Translations under genes and position numbers: made by a program | The notes under the pieces: generated by a model | What the model saw: the letters and a program-made list of their open reading frames with translations, nothing else | Database searches by the model: none | What the model was told of the DNA's origin: nothing | Shown: one piece after another, positions 41,913 through 50,599 of the stretch | Position numbering within the stretch: the first letter of the stretch is position 1 | Layout: each line of letters starts with the position of its first letter | NCBI GenBank assembly: GCA_964291465.2 | Contig: OZ219942.1 | Location: 248,001-312,000 of the forward strand | Length of the DNA stretch: 64,000 bases | From: JAGWBJ01 sp964291465 | GTDB lineage: Bacteria; Chloroflexota; Dehalococcoidia; Lucifugimonadales; JAGWBF01 | Direction: 5' to 3'

Positions 41913-44433
41913 CCCCATCGCCGGGCGTGATCTCGTCCCTTCCGAAGGATTTGACCAGGGGATGGCTTCGCAGGTGCTCGCGGAGACCCTCTCTGAGGGC
42001 GCCGGTGCCGGACCCGTGGACGATGCGCACCCTGGCGAGGCCCGCCATGGCGGCGGCGTTCAGGTACTCTTCGACCCTTGCGACGGCCTCCTCGACCCGG
42101 TTTCCGCGCAGGTCCAGCTCGGGGGCTACCGACGGCTTCCTGGCGTCCCGGGTGTAGAAGACGCCGTCGCCCTTGGGGGTCACGTAGGCGTAGGCGGGCC
42201 TGTCGACGCGATACACGGGCAGCCTTGCCCGCATGGTCCCCAGGAGGACTTCGACGGAGCCGTTATCGTCGGGAGGGGTGATCACCTCCACGGGCTGCGG
42301 CACCCCCTTCAGGTAGACGCGGTCCCCCGACCGCAGCTCCCGTACCCAGTCTCCCCTTCCGCTGGAGGGAGGCCTCCACTCCGGGGAGGCCAGCTCGTTC
42401 CGCACCGCGGCGAGCTCGGCCTGGACGGCCCTGACGGCCTCCGAGGGGTCCCTGTCGGGCGATTCCTCTTCATGGACGAGCTGGGGCTGGACGGCGTCGG
42501 ACAGCTCCTCTCCCCCATACTCCCCGGCCGGCTCCGCCTCGGGCCGACCGCCCACGTTCCCAGCGGCGGCGGGCGGAGGCGTCATCGGGGTGTGACGCCT
42601 CCGGGCCCGGTCGGCGGCGCGCTCGGCCTCCCTGAGCCGGCGTTGCACCTCGTCCACTTTGACCTGGAGGAGGTACCTGGCCTCCTCCATCATCGTTTCT
42701 TCCCGGTCCCGCAGGCGGGCCAGCTCCTCCTCCAGCTCCTGGGACCTCCGGGCCGCCGCGGCCAGTGACTGCTCCGCCTCCCGGCGCTTCTCCTCGGCCA
42801 GGTGCCGCTCCTCCTGGAGCTCTCTGAGCAGGGTCTCCGAGCTGCGGTGGGCGGGAGTGAGCTGAGACCGGGCCTCCTCGACTATGGACCCGTCCAGGCC
42901 GAGGCGCGAGGCGATGGTCAGGGCGTAGCTCCGGCCTGGAAGCCCCATGGCCAGGCGGTAGGTGGGGTCCAGAGTGACCGGGGCCAGCTCCACGCTGGCG
43001 TTGACCATGCCCGGCTCTCCCTGGGCGAAGGCCGCCACGTCCCGCTGGTGGGTGGTCACGGCGACGGTGACGCCCCGGTCACGGAAGTGGGACAGAACCG
43101 CCTTGGCCAGCGCCGAGCCCTCCTCGGGGTCGGTGCTGGCCCCCAGCTCGTCGATGACCACCAGGGAGCGGGAGGTGGCCAGGTCCACGATGGCCTTGAG
43201 GTTCGCTATGTGGGAGCTGAAGGTGGACAGGGACCGCTCTATGCTCTGCTGGTCGCCGATGTCGCAGTACACGCCGTCGAACAGGCTCAACGTGGCGTCC
43301 CGGGCCGGCACCTGGAGCCCTGCCTGGGCCATGAGGGCCAGGAGGCCCACGGTCTTCAGCGCCACGGTCTTGCCGCCTGCGTTGGGCCCCGTGATGACCA
43401 GGACCCCCCCGTCGCCCCCGACCTCCACGGTGATGGGCACCGCGTCCGGGGCCAGCAGGGGATGCCTGGCATCGACCAGGCGGACGCATTGGGGCAGGGT
43501 CTCCAGGAACGTCGGGGGAGAGGCGGACACGGCAGAGGCGTAGCGGGCCTTGGCCATGGCCAGGTCCAGCCTGGCCATTATCTCCACGCCCCGCAGCAGG
43601 TCGCCGCCCGCGGACTCCACCTCGGCGGAGAGGTCCCGGAGCACCCTCTCCACCTCCCGCTCCTCGGCCAGGCGGAGCTCCCTCCAGCGGTTGCCCGAGC
43701 CCACCACCGACATGGGCTCAACGAAGAGGCTGGCCCCGCTGTCGGACACGTCGTGGACGATACCCGGGAGCCGCCCCTTCATCTCGGCCTTCACGAGAAG
43801 GACCATGCGCCCCTGGCGCTCGGTGATGATGGGCTCCTGGAGGATGCCCTGGCGCTGGGCCTGGCGCAGGACCCGCTCCATGGAGTCCATGAGGCCCTGG
43901 TAGGCTGCGCGGGAGTCGACCCGAAGGGCCCTCAGAGCATGGCTGGCGGTGTCCAGCACCTCCCCGGCCGTCCCGATGGAGCGTTCGAGCCGGTCCTCCA
44001 GGGCTTGCAGGGACGGCAAGCCCTGGGCGGCGGAGCGCAGGATGGCGGACTCTCGGCGTCTCGACAGGACACCGCTGACCCCGCGCATCGACCGGAGGGT
44101 GCCGGCGACCTGGCGGAGCTCCTCCCCCCTGAGCACCCCCGCCAAGACCGCCCGCTGAAGCACGGGCCGCAGGTCCGCGGCCTCGCCCATGTCCAGGTGC
44201 ACCCCCGCCTCCAGCAGCCGCCGGGCCTCGGCGGTCTCCCGGTGCCGGCGCTCCACCTGGTCAGAGCGGTAGGACGGCGTCAGGTCCAGGGCCAGCTCCC
44301 GGGCAACGGGAAAGGTGGTGTAGCCCGCCAACCTCCGCAGGACCAGGTGGAGCTCCAGCAGGCGCAGGGACTGCTCTTTCGGGTCAGGGGAAGGCCGGGC
44401 GCCGGGGGGATCAGGGTCGATCATACGGACCAC
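41893..44433 (-). CDS. mutS2: MutS2 family ATPase/Smr protein
   Basis: An 846-aa MutS2. It has the clamp and lever region, Walker A TGPNAGGKTVALKT, Walker B LVVIDELGASTDPEEG, a long coiled coil (about residues 515-600), an acidic linker, and a C-terminal Smr domain with LDLRGNRVEEA and HGSGTGALREGL. It lacks the mismatch-binding domain of MutS1. In Bacillus MutS2 acts on collided ribosomes through ATPase and Smr. The upstream VLRF1 gene, 11 nt away, supports a ribosome-rescue role here. Start is GTG at 44433; an ATG at 44424 is possible. Confidence 0.94.
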   Translation of the reverse strand: MVRMIDPDPPGARPSPDPKEQSLRLLELHLVLRRLAGYTTFPVARELALDLTPSYRSDQVERRHRETAEARRLLEAGVHLDMGEAADLRPVLQRAVLAGVLRGEELRQVAGTLRSMRGVSGVLSRRRESAILRSAAQGLPSLQALEDRLERSIGTAGEVLDTASHALRALRVDSRAAYQGLMDSMERVLRQAQRQGILQEPIITERQGRMVLLVKAEMKGRLPGIVHDVSDSGASLFVEPMSVVGSGNRWRELRLAEEREVERVLRDLSAEVESAGGDLLRGVEIMARLDLAMAKARYASAVSASPPTFLETLPQCVRLVDARHPLLAPDAVPITVEVGGDGGVLVITGPNAGGKTVALKTVGLLALMAQAGLQVPARDATLSLFDGVYCDIGDQQSIERSLSTFSSHIANLKAIVDLATSRSLVVIDELGASTDPEEGSALAKAVLSHFRDRGVTVAVTTHQRDVAAFAQGEPGMVNASVELAPVTLDPTYRLAMGLPGRSYALTIASRLGLDGSIVEEARSQLTPAHRSSETLLRELQEERHLAEEKRREAEQSLAAAARRSQELEEELARLRDREETMMEEARYLLQVKVDEVQRRLREAERAADRARRRHTPMTPPPAAAGNVGGRPEAEPAGEYGGEELSDAVQPQLVHEEESPDRDPSEAVRAVQAELAAVRNELASPEWRPPSSGRGDWVRELRSGDRVYLKGVPQPVEVITPPDDNGSVEVLLGTMRARLPVYRVDRPAYAYVTPKGDGVFYTRDARKPSVAPELDLRGNRVEEAVARVEEYLNAAAMAGLARVRIVHGSGTGALREGLREHLRSHPLVKSFGRDEITPGDGATLVEL

Positions 44434-44444
44434 ATGGCGGGCCT

Positions 44445-45188
44445 TCAGTCTGCGCGGGCGGTTAGGACGCGAGTCTCCCAGACGGTGGCGATGCAGTCAC
44501 GCAACGTTTTCAGGCCCGGCTCCCTTACGTCGAGCACGCGGTCCACGGTCCTGGGGGCCAGGGCGTCCACGTATCCGCAACGCTTTATGAAGCCGCCGAG
44601 GGTGTGGCGCTCTCCCCCCAGGAGGAGGTAGTCCAGCCGGTCCAGGTACGGGTCGAACTGCTCCTTGACCACCCGGCAGGTCTTGTCAAACATCTCCCGC
44701 GCCTGCTTCTCCCTGATGCGCTGGAACCTCTTCTGGGACGTGCCCCCGGCGGAGTGGCGCCCCTTCACGTACCGGGAGCCGGTCTTGGAGGAGACCAGGG
44801 ACTCCCCATGGAACACTCCCACGGCCAGCCGGCCCAGCCTCATCAGGACCACGCCCAGGGTGTGGTCCCGGGAGATGAGGCCCCGGATGCCGGCGGTGTC
44901 CCAGCCGTCTACCCGGCCGCCCCGCGAGACCGGGAAGGGGGGCAGCAGGGCCACCACGCGGCCCCCGCTTTGGAAGAGGACATATCCGGTGGGGCTCGCC
45001 TCCAGCCTGGAGGCCATCTCCGCGACGCCGGGGCCAGCCGCGTCGGGCGCGGGGCTTCCCGGCTCCCCGTACACGGTCGTCGCCCCGGGCCCAGTGTCCG
45101 CGTCGAGCTCCGACAGGAGGCGGAGGGCCCGGGCCCGGCTCAAAGTACGCTCGGCAAGCCCGCCCGCGGTCGCGACGCCCGTGTCCAT
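44445..45188 (-). CDS. VLRF1-type peptidyl-tRNA hydrolase/release factor
   Basis: A protein of about 247 aa of the Vms1-like release factor 1 (VLRF1, acVLRF1) family. The diagnostic segment is SRYVKGRHSAGGTSQKRFQRIREKQ in two parts: GSRYVKGRHSAGG, then TSQKRFQR with the catalytic Gln of the GxxQ loop. Members hydrolyse peptidyl-tRNA on the large subunit of stalled ribosomes without a codon. The gene is 11 nt upstream of mutS2 and almost certainly co-transcribed. Start is ATG at 45188 or an in-frame TTG at 45200; neither has a strong ribosome site. Confidence 0.85.
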   Translation of the reverse strand: MDTGVATAGGLAERTLSRARALRLLSELDADTGPGATTVYGEPGSPAPDAAGPGVAEMASRLEASPTGYVLFQSGGRVVALLPPFPVSRGGRVDGWDTAGIRGLISRDHTLGVVLMRLGRLAVGVFHGESLVSSKTGSRYVKGRHSAGGTSQKRFQRIREKQAREMFDKTCRVVKEQFDPYLDRLDYLLLGGERHTLGGFIKRCGYVDALAPRTVDRVLDVREPGLKTLRDCIATVWETRVLTARAD

Positions 45189-45199
45189 CTCACGGACCA

Positions 45200-45236
45200 A
45201 GTTACACTATGTAATGACGCCGGGCAAGTGTATAAT
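45200..45236. promoter_or_regulatory. divergent control region between VLRF1 and amidohydrolase genes
   Basis: The plus strand has TATAAT at 45231-45236, 32 nt ahead of the amidohydrolase ATG. A short inverted repeat TTAC-n5-GTAA lies at 45202-45214 and could be an operator shared by both directions. No clear -35 is seen for either side. Confidence 0.4.
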
Positions 45237-45267
45237 ATCGACCACCGACTGCGCAGGAGGTAACGTC

Positions 45268-46809
45268 ATGGCGTCTTCATTGCTTCGGGGAAGGTACATA
45301 ATCGTCAGGGCGGGCGGCGACGCCGAGTCCAGCACGGTGATCACCGACGGCGCCATCTTCCAGAGGGACGGCGTCATCGAGGACGTGGGCCCCTACACGG
45401 AGGTGAGGGCCCGCCACCAGGCCGACGAGGAGGTGGGGGGCCCAGGGTACCTGGTGTTCCCCGGCCTGGTCAACTCCCATCACCACGGCCGCGGCCTGTC
45501 GACGCTGCAGCTGGGCACCACCGACGACTGCCTGGAGACCTGGATCCTATCGGGCTGGGGCCGGCGCCCGGTGGACGACTACCTGATGACCCTGTACACG
45601 ACCATGCAGCAGATCGAGTCCGGCACCACCACCGTCATGTACAACCACAGCACCACTCCATCCACCGGGCTGGAGGAGAACGTCAACCAGGTGCTGAAGG
45701 GCTTCAACGAGGTCGGCATGCGCGCGGCCTTCTCCGTGATGTACCGCGGCCAGAACCGGGTGGTCTACGACGACGACGAGAAGTTCGCAGCCAGCCTCCC
45801 TACGGAGCTGGGAGACGCCCTCCGAGGCCACCTGGCCCGCAACACCATATCGGTGGACGACTACTTCTCCCTCTTCGAGAGGCTGCACAGGGACCACGGC
45901 TCGGACCCCAACGGCAGGACCAGGGTCCTCCTCAGCCCCGCCAACGTGCAGTGGGCCGACGACGGCTTCCTGGAGCGGACCAAGGAGTACGCCACCAGGT
46001 ACAACACCGGCGTCCACATCCACCTGGTGGAGACGATGTACCAGAAGGCCTACGGGCTGAGGCGATGGGGCCGCACCCCGGCGACCCACCTGGGAGACCT
46101 GGGCTTCCTGGGACCCGAGCTCTCCTGCGCCCACGCCATCTGGCTCACCGACGCCGACATAGACCTGTTGGCGGGCGCCGGCGCCACCGTCTGCCATAAC
46201 GCCAGCTCCAACCTGCGGCTGAAGAACGGCGTGGCCCCCGTGGACGCCATGGTCGGCCGGGGGCTGAACGTGGCCCTGGGCACCGACAGCACCGCCATCA
46301 ACGACGACGACGACATGATCCAGGAGATGCGTCTGGTGGCCAAGCTCCACCGGGAGCCCGGCCTCGACGCGCCGGCCATCACCTCTCACCAGGTGCTGCG
46401 AAACGCCACCATCAACGCCGCCAAGCCGACCTTCTTCCACGACGACATAGGGGCCCTGGAGGTGGGCAGGCGGGCCGACGCCGTGCTGATGGACATGGCC
46501 TCCATCACCGAGCCGTACATGGACCCCGACGTGGACCCCATCGACGCCCTGCTGTACAGGGGCAAGGCCCAGGACGTGAAGACGGTGGTCATCGACGGCG
46601 AGGTCGTCATGAGGGACGGCCGGTTCACCCGGGTGAACAAGGACGACGTGGTCCGGGAGCTGCGCGAGCAGCTCGGGAGGCCCGTGGAGCCCGAGGTGCT
46701 GCGCACCCGGGCCATGGCCGCCGACCTGAGGCCCCACGTGCAGCGTTTCTACGACGCCTGGTCGACGGACCATGGGGCGCCCCACTACCGGTTCAACGCC
46801 CGCAGCTAG
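45268..46809 (+). CDS. amidohydrolase (AtzA/TrzA/SsnA-like)
   Basis: A 513-aa metal-dependent amidohydrolase of the chlorohydrolase/deaminase branch. Metal ligands are in VNSHHHGRG, HIHLVET, CAHAIWL and GTDSTAINDDDD. The C-terminal composite domain ends RADAVLMDMAS and later DGEVVMRDGRF. Substrates of the branch are heterocycles such as triazines, cytosine or guanine; the exact one is unknown. It has GGAGG 8 nt before the ATG and its own promoter. Its stop shares CTAG with the LysR gene opposite. Confidence 0.92.
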   Translation: MASSLLRGRYIIVRAGGDAESSTVITDGAIFQRDGVIEDVGPYTEVRARHQADEEVGGPGYLVFPGLVNSHHHGRGLSTLQLGTTDDCLETWILSGWGRRPVDDYLMTLYTTMQQIESGTTTVMYNHSTTPSTGLEENVNQVLKGFNEVGMRAAFSVMYRGQNRVVYDDDEKFAASLPTELGDALRGHLARNTISVDDYFSLFERLHRDHGSDPNGRTRVLLSPANVQWADDGFLERTKEYATRYNTGVHIHLVETMYQKAYGLRRWGRTPATHLGDLGFLGPELSCAHAIWLTDADIDLLAGAGATVCHNASSNLRLKNGVAPVDAMVGRGLNVALGTDSTAINDDDDMIQEMRLVAKLHREPGLDAPAITSHQVLRNATINAAKPTFFHDDIGALEVGRRADAVLMDMASITEPYMDPDVDPIDALLYRGKAQDVKTVVIDGEVVMRDGRFTRVNKDDVVRELREQLGRPVEPEVLRTRAMAADLRPHVQRFYDAWSTDHGAPHYRFNARS

Positions 46810-47723
46810 ACCGGCGAGTCCACGAAGTGGCCGGAGCCCTCGCCCAGGCCCGCCACAAGGGTGTCCATGAAGTTGCGCACGGACCGGCTGAGGAACTTGC
46901 CCCTGAGGGTCACCAGCCCCATTCGAGCCGAGGGCAGGATGGACGAGAGCCTGCGGATTCCCAGTATGCCGGCGTCCTCGGGCTGGACCACGTACTCGTG
47001 GCCCACGGCGATGCCCATCCCAATGGCCACGTACCGCTTGGCCATCTCCATGACATCCATCTCCAGGGCCACGTTGTAGGATAGGCCGTCCCGCTTCAAT
47101 GCCCGCTCGAGGCTCCCCCGGCTCTGGCTGCCCGGGCCCAGCAGTATGAGGGGCCTGGAGGCGATGTCGGCCAGGCTTATCTCCGATTGCTGGAGGAGCT
47201 CGTGGTCCGGGGGCGCGAACAGCACGAACTCGGTGGCGAACAGGTAGGTGAACTCCAGCCCCTGACTCTCGGGGTCGGCGCCGAGCATTATGTCCAGGTC
47301 ACCCGCGGACAGCATCTCCACCAGGACCGAGTGGGAACGGGCAACCAGCTTGATCTGCACCTGGGGGTACCGGTCGCGGAACTGCTTCACCAGCGGCGGC
47401 AGGTGGTGCAGGACCAGGTCCGAATAGGCCCCGATGACGAAGGACCCCCGGTGCTCCGGGTAGTCCATCTGCATCTTCAGGGCCTCTATTCCGTTGGTGA
47501 CTCCCTCTACGATGGGCTCCGCCAGCTCGTAGAAGACCACCCCGTCGGAGGTGAGCTGGATGGGCCGCTTGATGCGGTCGAACAGGGTGACGCCGAACTC
47601 CCTCTCGATCTTCTGCAGGTGAGTGGTCACCGTGGGCTGGCCTATCTCCAGGTGCTCGGCCGCCCGGGAGACGCTGCGAAGGCGTGCCACGTGATAGAAG
47701 CTTATGAGCTCACGAATCTCCAT
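46806..47723 (-). CDS. LysR family transcriptional regulator
   Basis: A 305-aa LysR regulator. The N-terminal helix-turn-helix reads SVSRAAEHLEIGQPTVTTHLQKIEREFG, followed by a periplasmic-binding-like ligand domain (IGAYSDLVLHHLPPL onward). The C-terminal part resembles CysB/Cbl types. It diverges from the small secreted protein and the MFS transporter and probably controls them. Start is ATG at 47723 with GGGTGAT upstream; a GTG at 47732 is an alternative. Confidence 0.92.
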   Translation of the reverse strand: MEIRELISFYHVARLRSVSRAAEHLEIGQPTVTTHLQKIEREFGVTLFDRIKRPIQLTSDGVVFYELAEPIVEGVTNGIEALKMQMDYPEHRGSFVIGAYSDLVLHHLPPLVKQFRDRYPQVQIKLVARSHSVLVEMLSAGDLDIMLGADPESQGLEFTYLFATEFVLFAPPDHELLQQSEISLADIASRPLILLGPGSQSRGSLERALKRDGLSYNVALEMDVMEMAKRYVAIGMGIAVGHEYVVQPEDAGILGIRRLSSILPSARMGLVTLRGKFLSRSVRNFMDTLVAGLGEGSGHFVDSPV

Positions 47724-47870
47724 GTTTATCACACCCTGAGCGAACCCTTTCCCCAGGGCCCGCGTGACGGCACAGGACCAGTAATAGAATATATCATATT
47801 TGCGGTATCGCTTGACTTATGTTTCGGGTAGGCGGACAATTGAATCCAGCCTATCGCGTGAGACCCCGCC

Positions 47871-48146
47871 ATGATGGACCTGAGACTCAAAGGTATGCCC
47901 GTCACCTTCCTGGTGGTCCTGCTATTCACCGTGATGCTTACCATCTTCTTCGGCGCCTGGGCGGCCTCGGCGGACTCCCAAGCCCAGGACCGGAGCTTCT
48001 CCTTCGCAATCGGCACGGCGCCCGCCCCCGATGCCGACACCGCCGCACCGTCCGAGAATGTCAGCCCCGACGGGGCCGCCGCCATAGGGTCCACCGACGA
48101 GTCGTGGTGGGGGTCGGCCTTCCTCAAGGCGTGTCCCTTACACTGA
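47871..48146 (+). CDS. small hypothetical exported protein
   Basis: A 91-aa predicted product with one hydrophobic segment (about residues 9-31) ending in a signal-like AWAASADSQAQ, then a polar Ala/Asp-rich tail. It has no recognised family and no good ribosome site. It is kept because its hydrophobic N-terminus and position between LysR and MFS genes are plausible. It could be a chance frame. Confidence 0.35.
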   Translation: MMDLRLKGMPVTFLVVLLFTVMLTIFFGAWAASADSQAQDRSFSFAIGTAPAPDADTAAPSENVSPDGAAAIGSTDESWWGSAFLKACPLH

Positions 48147-48160
48147 GGAAGGCGTAGAGC

Positions 48161-49531
48161 TTGGCCGTCACCCTCAGCTCCTCCGCTCCGGCGCGCGTCA
48201 TGACGCTCTCCGGACGATTTCACTACGCCTGGATCATAGTGGCCATCCTGGCGACGGTCCAAGTGATCGGCCAGTCCATCAGCATGTCCGCGGGAATCAC
48301 CGTGGCGCCTCTGAACGACCCCGACGGCGGCTTCGGGTGGAGCATGGGGACCATCGGGGCGGCCCTGATGGTCTACTACCTGGTGGGAGCCGTGTTCGCC
48401 CCGGTCAGCGGGTGGCTTGGTGACCGGTACGGCCCCAGGCTCGTAATGCTCTGGGCGGGGATCATATACGGCGCCAGCATGGTCCTCCTGGGGCTTACCA
48501 AGGAGCCCTGGCACTTCTTCATCAGCTTCGGCGTGTTGCTGTCCGTCACCCAGTCCCTGGCCATGGTCCCCCTCATGGCCTCGGTCAGCGGGTGGTTCCG
48601 GCGGCGCCTGGGGCTGGGCGTGGGGATCCTCTGGGCCGCCGGGGGAACGGGCGCGGCTACCCTGGCTCCCCTGGTGGCGTTCCTCCTGGGCCAGTTCGGG
48701 TGGCAGTGGACCTTCTGGATCGTCGGCGCGGTGGGCGGCGGCGTGACCATACTCCTCACCGCCATCTTTCGAAACGCCCCGAAGGAGGTCGGCCTGACCC
48801 CCTACGGGGCGTCCAGGGATTATACGCCCGAGCCGCCTCGAAGCAGGCAGGCCGAGCAGGTGCGGTCCAAGGTGTTCAACCAGCACATAAGGAAGACCAA
48901 GGCCTTCTGGAACCTGCCCCTGATCCACGGCCTGGGCTGCGCCGGCCACGGCATCGTGCTCATCTACACCATTCCCATCGCCGTCGCCGCGGGCATCGAT
49001 TTCGTCACGGCGTCGGTGATCCTGAGCCTGATCTCCCTGCTGAGCGTCGGCGGGAGGCTCATCACGCCCATTCTGGCCGAGCGGTTCGGCGGCAAGCAGA
49101 TCATGGGCGTGGCCATGTTCATACAGGGGATCACCGTGCTGGTGGTCTTCTGGGCACAGGACGTGTGGTCCTTCTACCTGTTCGCCATCCTGTTCGGCAT
49201 CGGGTTCGGGGGAGAGATGTCCGCCTACCTTGTCGTGAACCGGCAGTACTTCGGCGCCGGGCCCATATCCACCTGCTACGGGTTCCAGACCATGGGCGCC
49301 CTCTTGGGCCACGCCGTAGCCACGGGCCTGGCGGGCCTGATCATCTACGTAACCGGCTCCTTCGGCGTCATCCTGACCATGTCCATGGTCTTCAGCTTCC
49401 TAGGCGTGCTGGTGATCTTCAACCTGGAGTCCAGCACCCGGGTCCTCATCCCCGACTGGGAAAAGTCGCTCCCGCGGGATGCCAGGTCCGCGCCCGCGGC
49501 GGCGCCCCTGCTGGCCGGCCACCAGGAGTAG
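48161..49531 (+). CDS. MFS transporter
   Basis: A 456-aa major facilitator protein with about 12 helices and the loop motif GWLGDRYGPRLVML. A central hydrophilic stretch lies near residues 215-245. It resembles the other MFS carrier in the window (both in the monocarboxylate/oxalate type), but they are not close copies. The TTG at 48161 has an AGGAAGG site; an ATG at 48200 would remove 13 residues. The divergent LysR gene is the likely regulator. The substrate is unknown. Confidence 0.85.
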   Translation: MAVTLSSSAPARVMTLSGRFHYAWIIVAILATVQVIGQSISMSAGITVAPLNDPDGGFGWSMGTIGAALMVYYLVGAVFAPVSGWLGDRYGPRLVMLWAGIIYGASMVLLGLTKEPWHFFISFGVLLSVTQSLAMVPLMASVSGWFRRRLGLGVGILWAAGGTGAATLAPLVAFLLGQFGWQWTFWIVGAVGGGVTILLTAIFRNAPKEVGLTPYGASRDYTPEPPRSRQAEQVRSKVFNQHIRKTKAFWNLPLIHGLGCAGHGIVLIYTIPIAVAAGIDFVTASVILSLISLLSVGGRLITPILAERFGGKQIMGVAMFIQGITVLVVFWAQDVWSFYLFAILFGIGFGGEMSAYLVVNRQYFGAGPISTCYGFQTMGALLGHAVATGLAGLIIYVTGSFGVILTMSMVFSFLGVLVIFNLESSTRVLIPDWEKSLPRDARSAPAAAPLLAGHQE

Positions 49532-49585
49532 CGGCCCCGTTTGGCCAGTTTTGATACTATTTATTCCACAATATCTCTTGACAGC

Positions 49586-49613
49586 TTGACGGCGTGAAGA
49601 CCAGAATTAGGGT
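49586..49613 (+). promoter_or_regulatory. promoter of the ferredoxin gene
   Basis: TTGACG (49586-49591), a 16-nt spacer and TAGGGT (49608-49613) lie 35 nt before the ferredoxin ATG. A second TTGACA at 49578 forms a direct repeat with it and may be an alternative -35. Confidence 0.45.
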
Positions 49614-49648
49614 CAGTCATAGTCCCAGGCAAGGACAGGTAACGGCCG

Positions 49649-49888
49649 ATGACCTACATAATCACCGAGCCGTGCGTTGGGGTCAAGGACGCAACCTGCA
49701 CCGATGTCTGCCCGGTGGACTGCATACACACCGCAGACGACGCAGACATGTACTACATAGACCCCTATGAGTGCATCGACTGCGGGGCCTGCGAACCCGT
49801 CTGTCCCGTCTCCGCTATCTTCTACGAGTACTCCGTCCCCGGCCACTGGAATGCCTACATAGCCAAGAACTACGACTTCTTCAAGTAG
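49649..49888 (+). CDS. 7Fe-type ferredoxin
   Basis: A 79-aa ferredoxin like actinobacterial FdxA. The first site is CVGVKDATCTDVCPVDC (Cys9, Cys17, Cys21, Cys25), without the second Cys of a 4Fe-4S site, which predicts a 3Fe-4S cluster. The second site CIDCGACEPVCP gives a 4Fe-4S cluster. The C-terminal EYSVPGHWNAYIAKNYDFF also matches. It is a small soluble electron carrier and a plausible partner of the ferredoxin-NADP reductase and FdhA-like enzyme elsewhere in the window. Confidence 0.93.
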   Translation: MTYIITEPCVGVKDATCTDVCPVDCIHTADDADMYYIDPYECIDCGACEPVCPVSAIFYEYSVPGHWNAYIAKNYDFFK

Positions 49889-49950
49889 ACGCCGCACAAC
49901 GCCGTCCCCACACCGGACCTCTCCTCACGCCATCCCCGACACACGCCAGC

Positions 49951-49979
49951 TTGACTCATGCCGGGCGCTGCACTAGACT
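49951..49979 (+). promoter_or_regulatory. promoter of apt
   Basis: TTGACT (49951-49956), a 17-nt spacer and TAGACT (49974-49979) lie 60 nt ahead of the apt start. It is one of the best promoter matches in the window. Confidence 0.6.
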
Positions 49980-50039
49980 GCGGGTCTGGGGCGCAACGGG
50001 CCCCGGGCACGCCCATCAGCCTACAACCAGGCAGGCGCC

Positions 50040-50552
50040 ATGGACCTGAAGGAATACGTAAGGGACATACCCGACTTCCCCACCGAGGGGATACTGTTCC
50101 GGGACATCACCCCCCTTCTGAAGGACCCCACCGCCTTCGGCTACGCGGTGGATGCCCTGGCCGAGCGCTACTCCCAGCGGCCCTTCGACATGGTCGTGGC
50201 GGTAGAGGCCCGGGGGTTCCTCTTCGGCTCGCCCCTCGCCTACCGGCTGGGCAAACCCCTGATACCCGCCAGGAAGCAGGGCAAGCTCCCCTACGAGTCC
50301 ATCAGGGCCGACTACTCCCTGGAGTACGGGACCAACGTGGTGGAGATGCACACCGACGCCGTTCCCCAGGGAGCGTCGGTGCTCATAGTGGACGACCTGC
50401 TGGCCACCGGCGGCACCCTGGCCGCCACCGCCCGGCTGGTGGAGCTGTCCGGGGGCCGAGTGGATGAGGTGGCCCTGGTCGTAGAGCTGGAGGGCCTGGG
50501 AGGCAGGAAGCGGCTCCGGGGCTACGATGTGTTCTCTCTAATCCAGTACTAG
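50040..50552 (+). CDS. apt: adenine phosphoribosyltransferase
   Basis: A 170-aa type I phosphoribosyltransferase. The N-terminal DIPDFPTEGILFRDITPLL is specific for Apt, and the PRPP-binding motif is VLIVDDLLATGGTL. It salvages adenine to AMP in the cytoplasm. The family length is 170-180 aa, so it is complete. Confidence 0.97.
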   Translation: MDLKEYVRDIPDFPTEGILFRDITPLLKDPTAFGYAVDALAERYSQRPFDMVVAVEARGFLFGSPLAYRLGKPLIPARKQGKLPYESIRADYSLEYGTNVVEMHTDAVPQGASVLIVDDLLATGGTLAATARLVELSGGRVDEVALVVELEGLGGRKRLRGYDVFSLIQY

Positions 50553-50599
50553 ACCCGCGCGGCCCGTACCACGCCCCCATCCTTTCACAGGAGGAAGCC

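Noticed and set aside
32678..49531. The two MFS transporters as a recent duplication
   Set aside because: They share only family-level motifs and differ throughout, so they are separate carriers.
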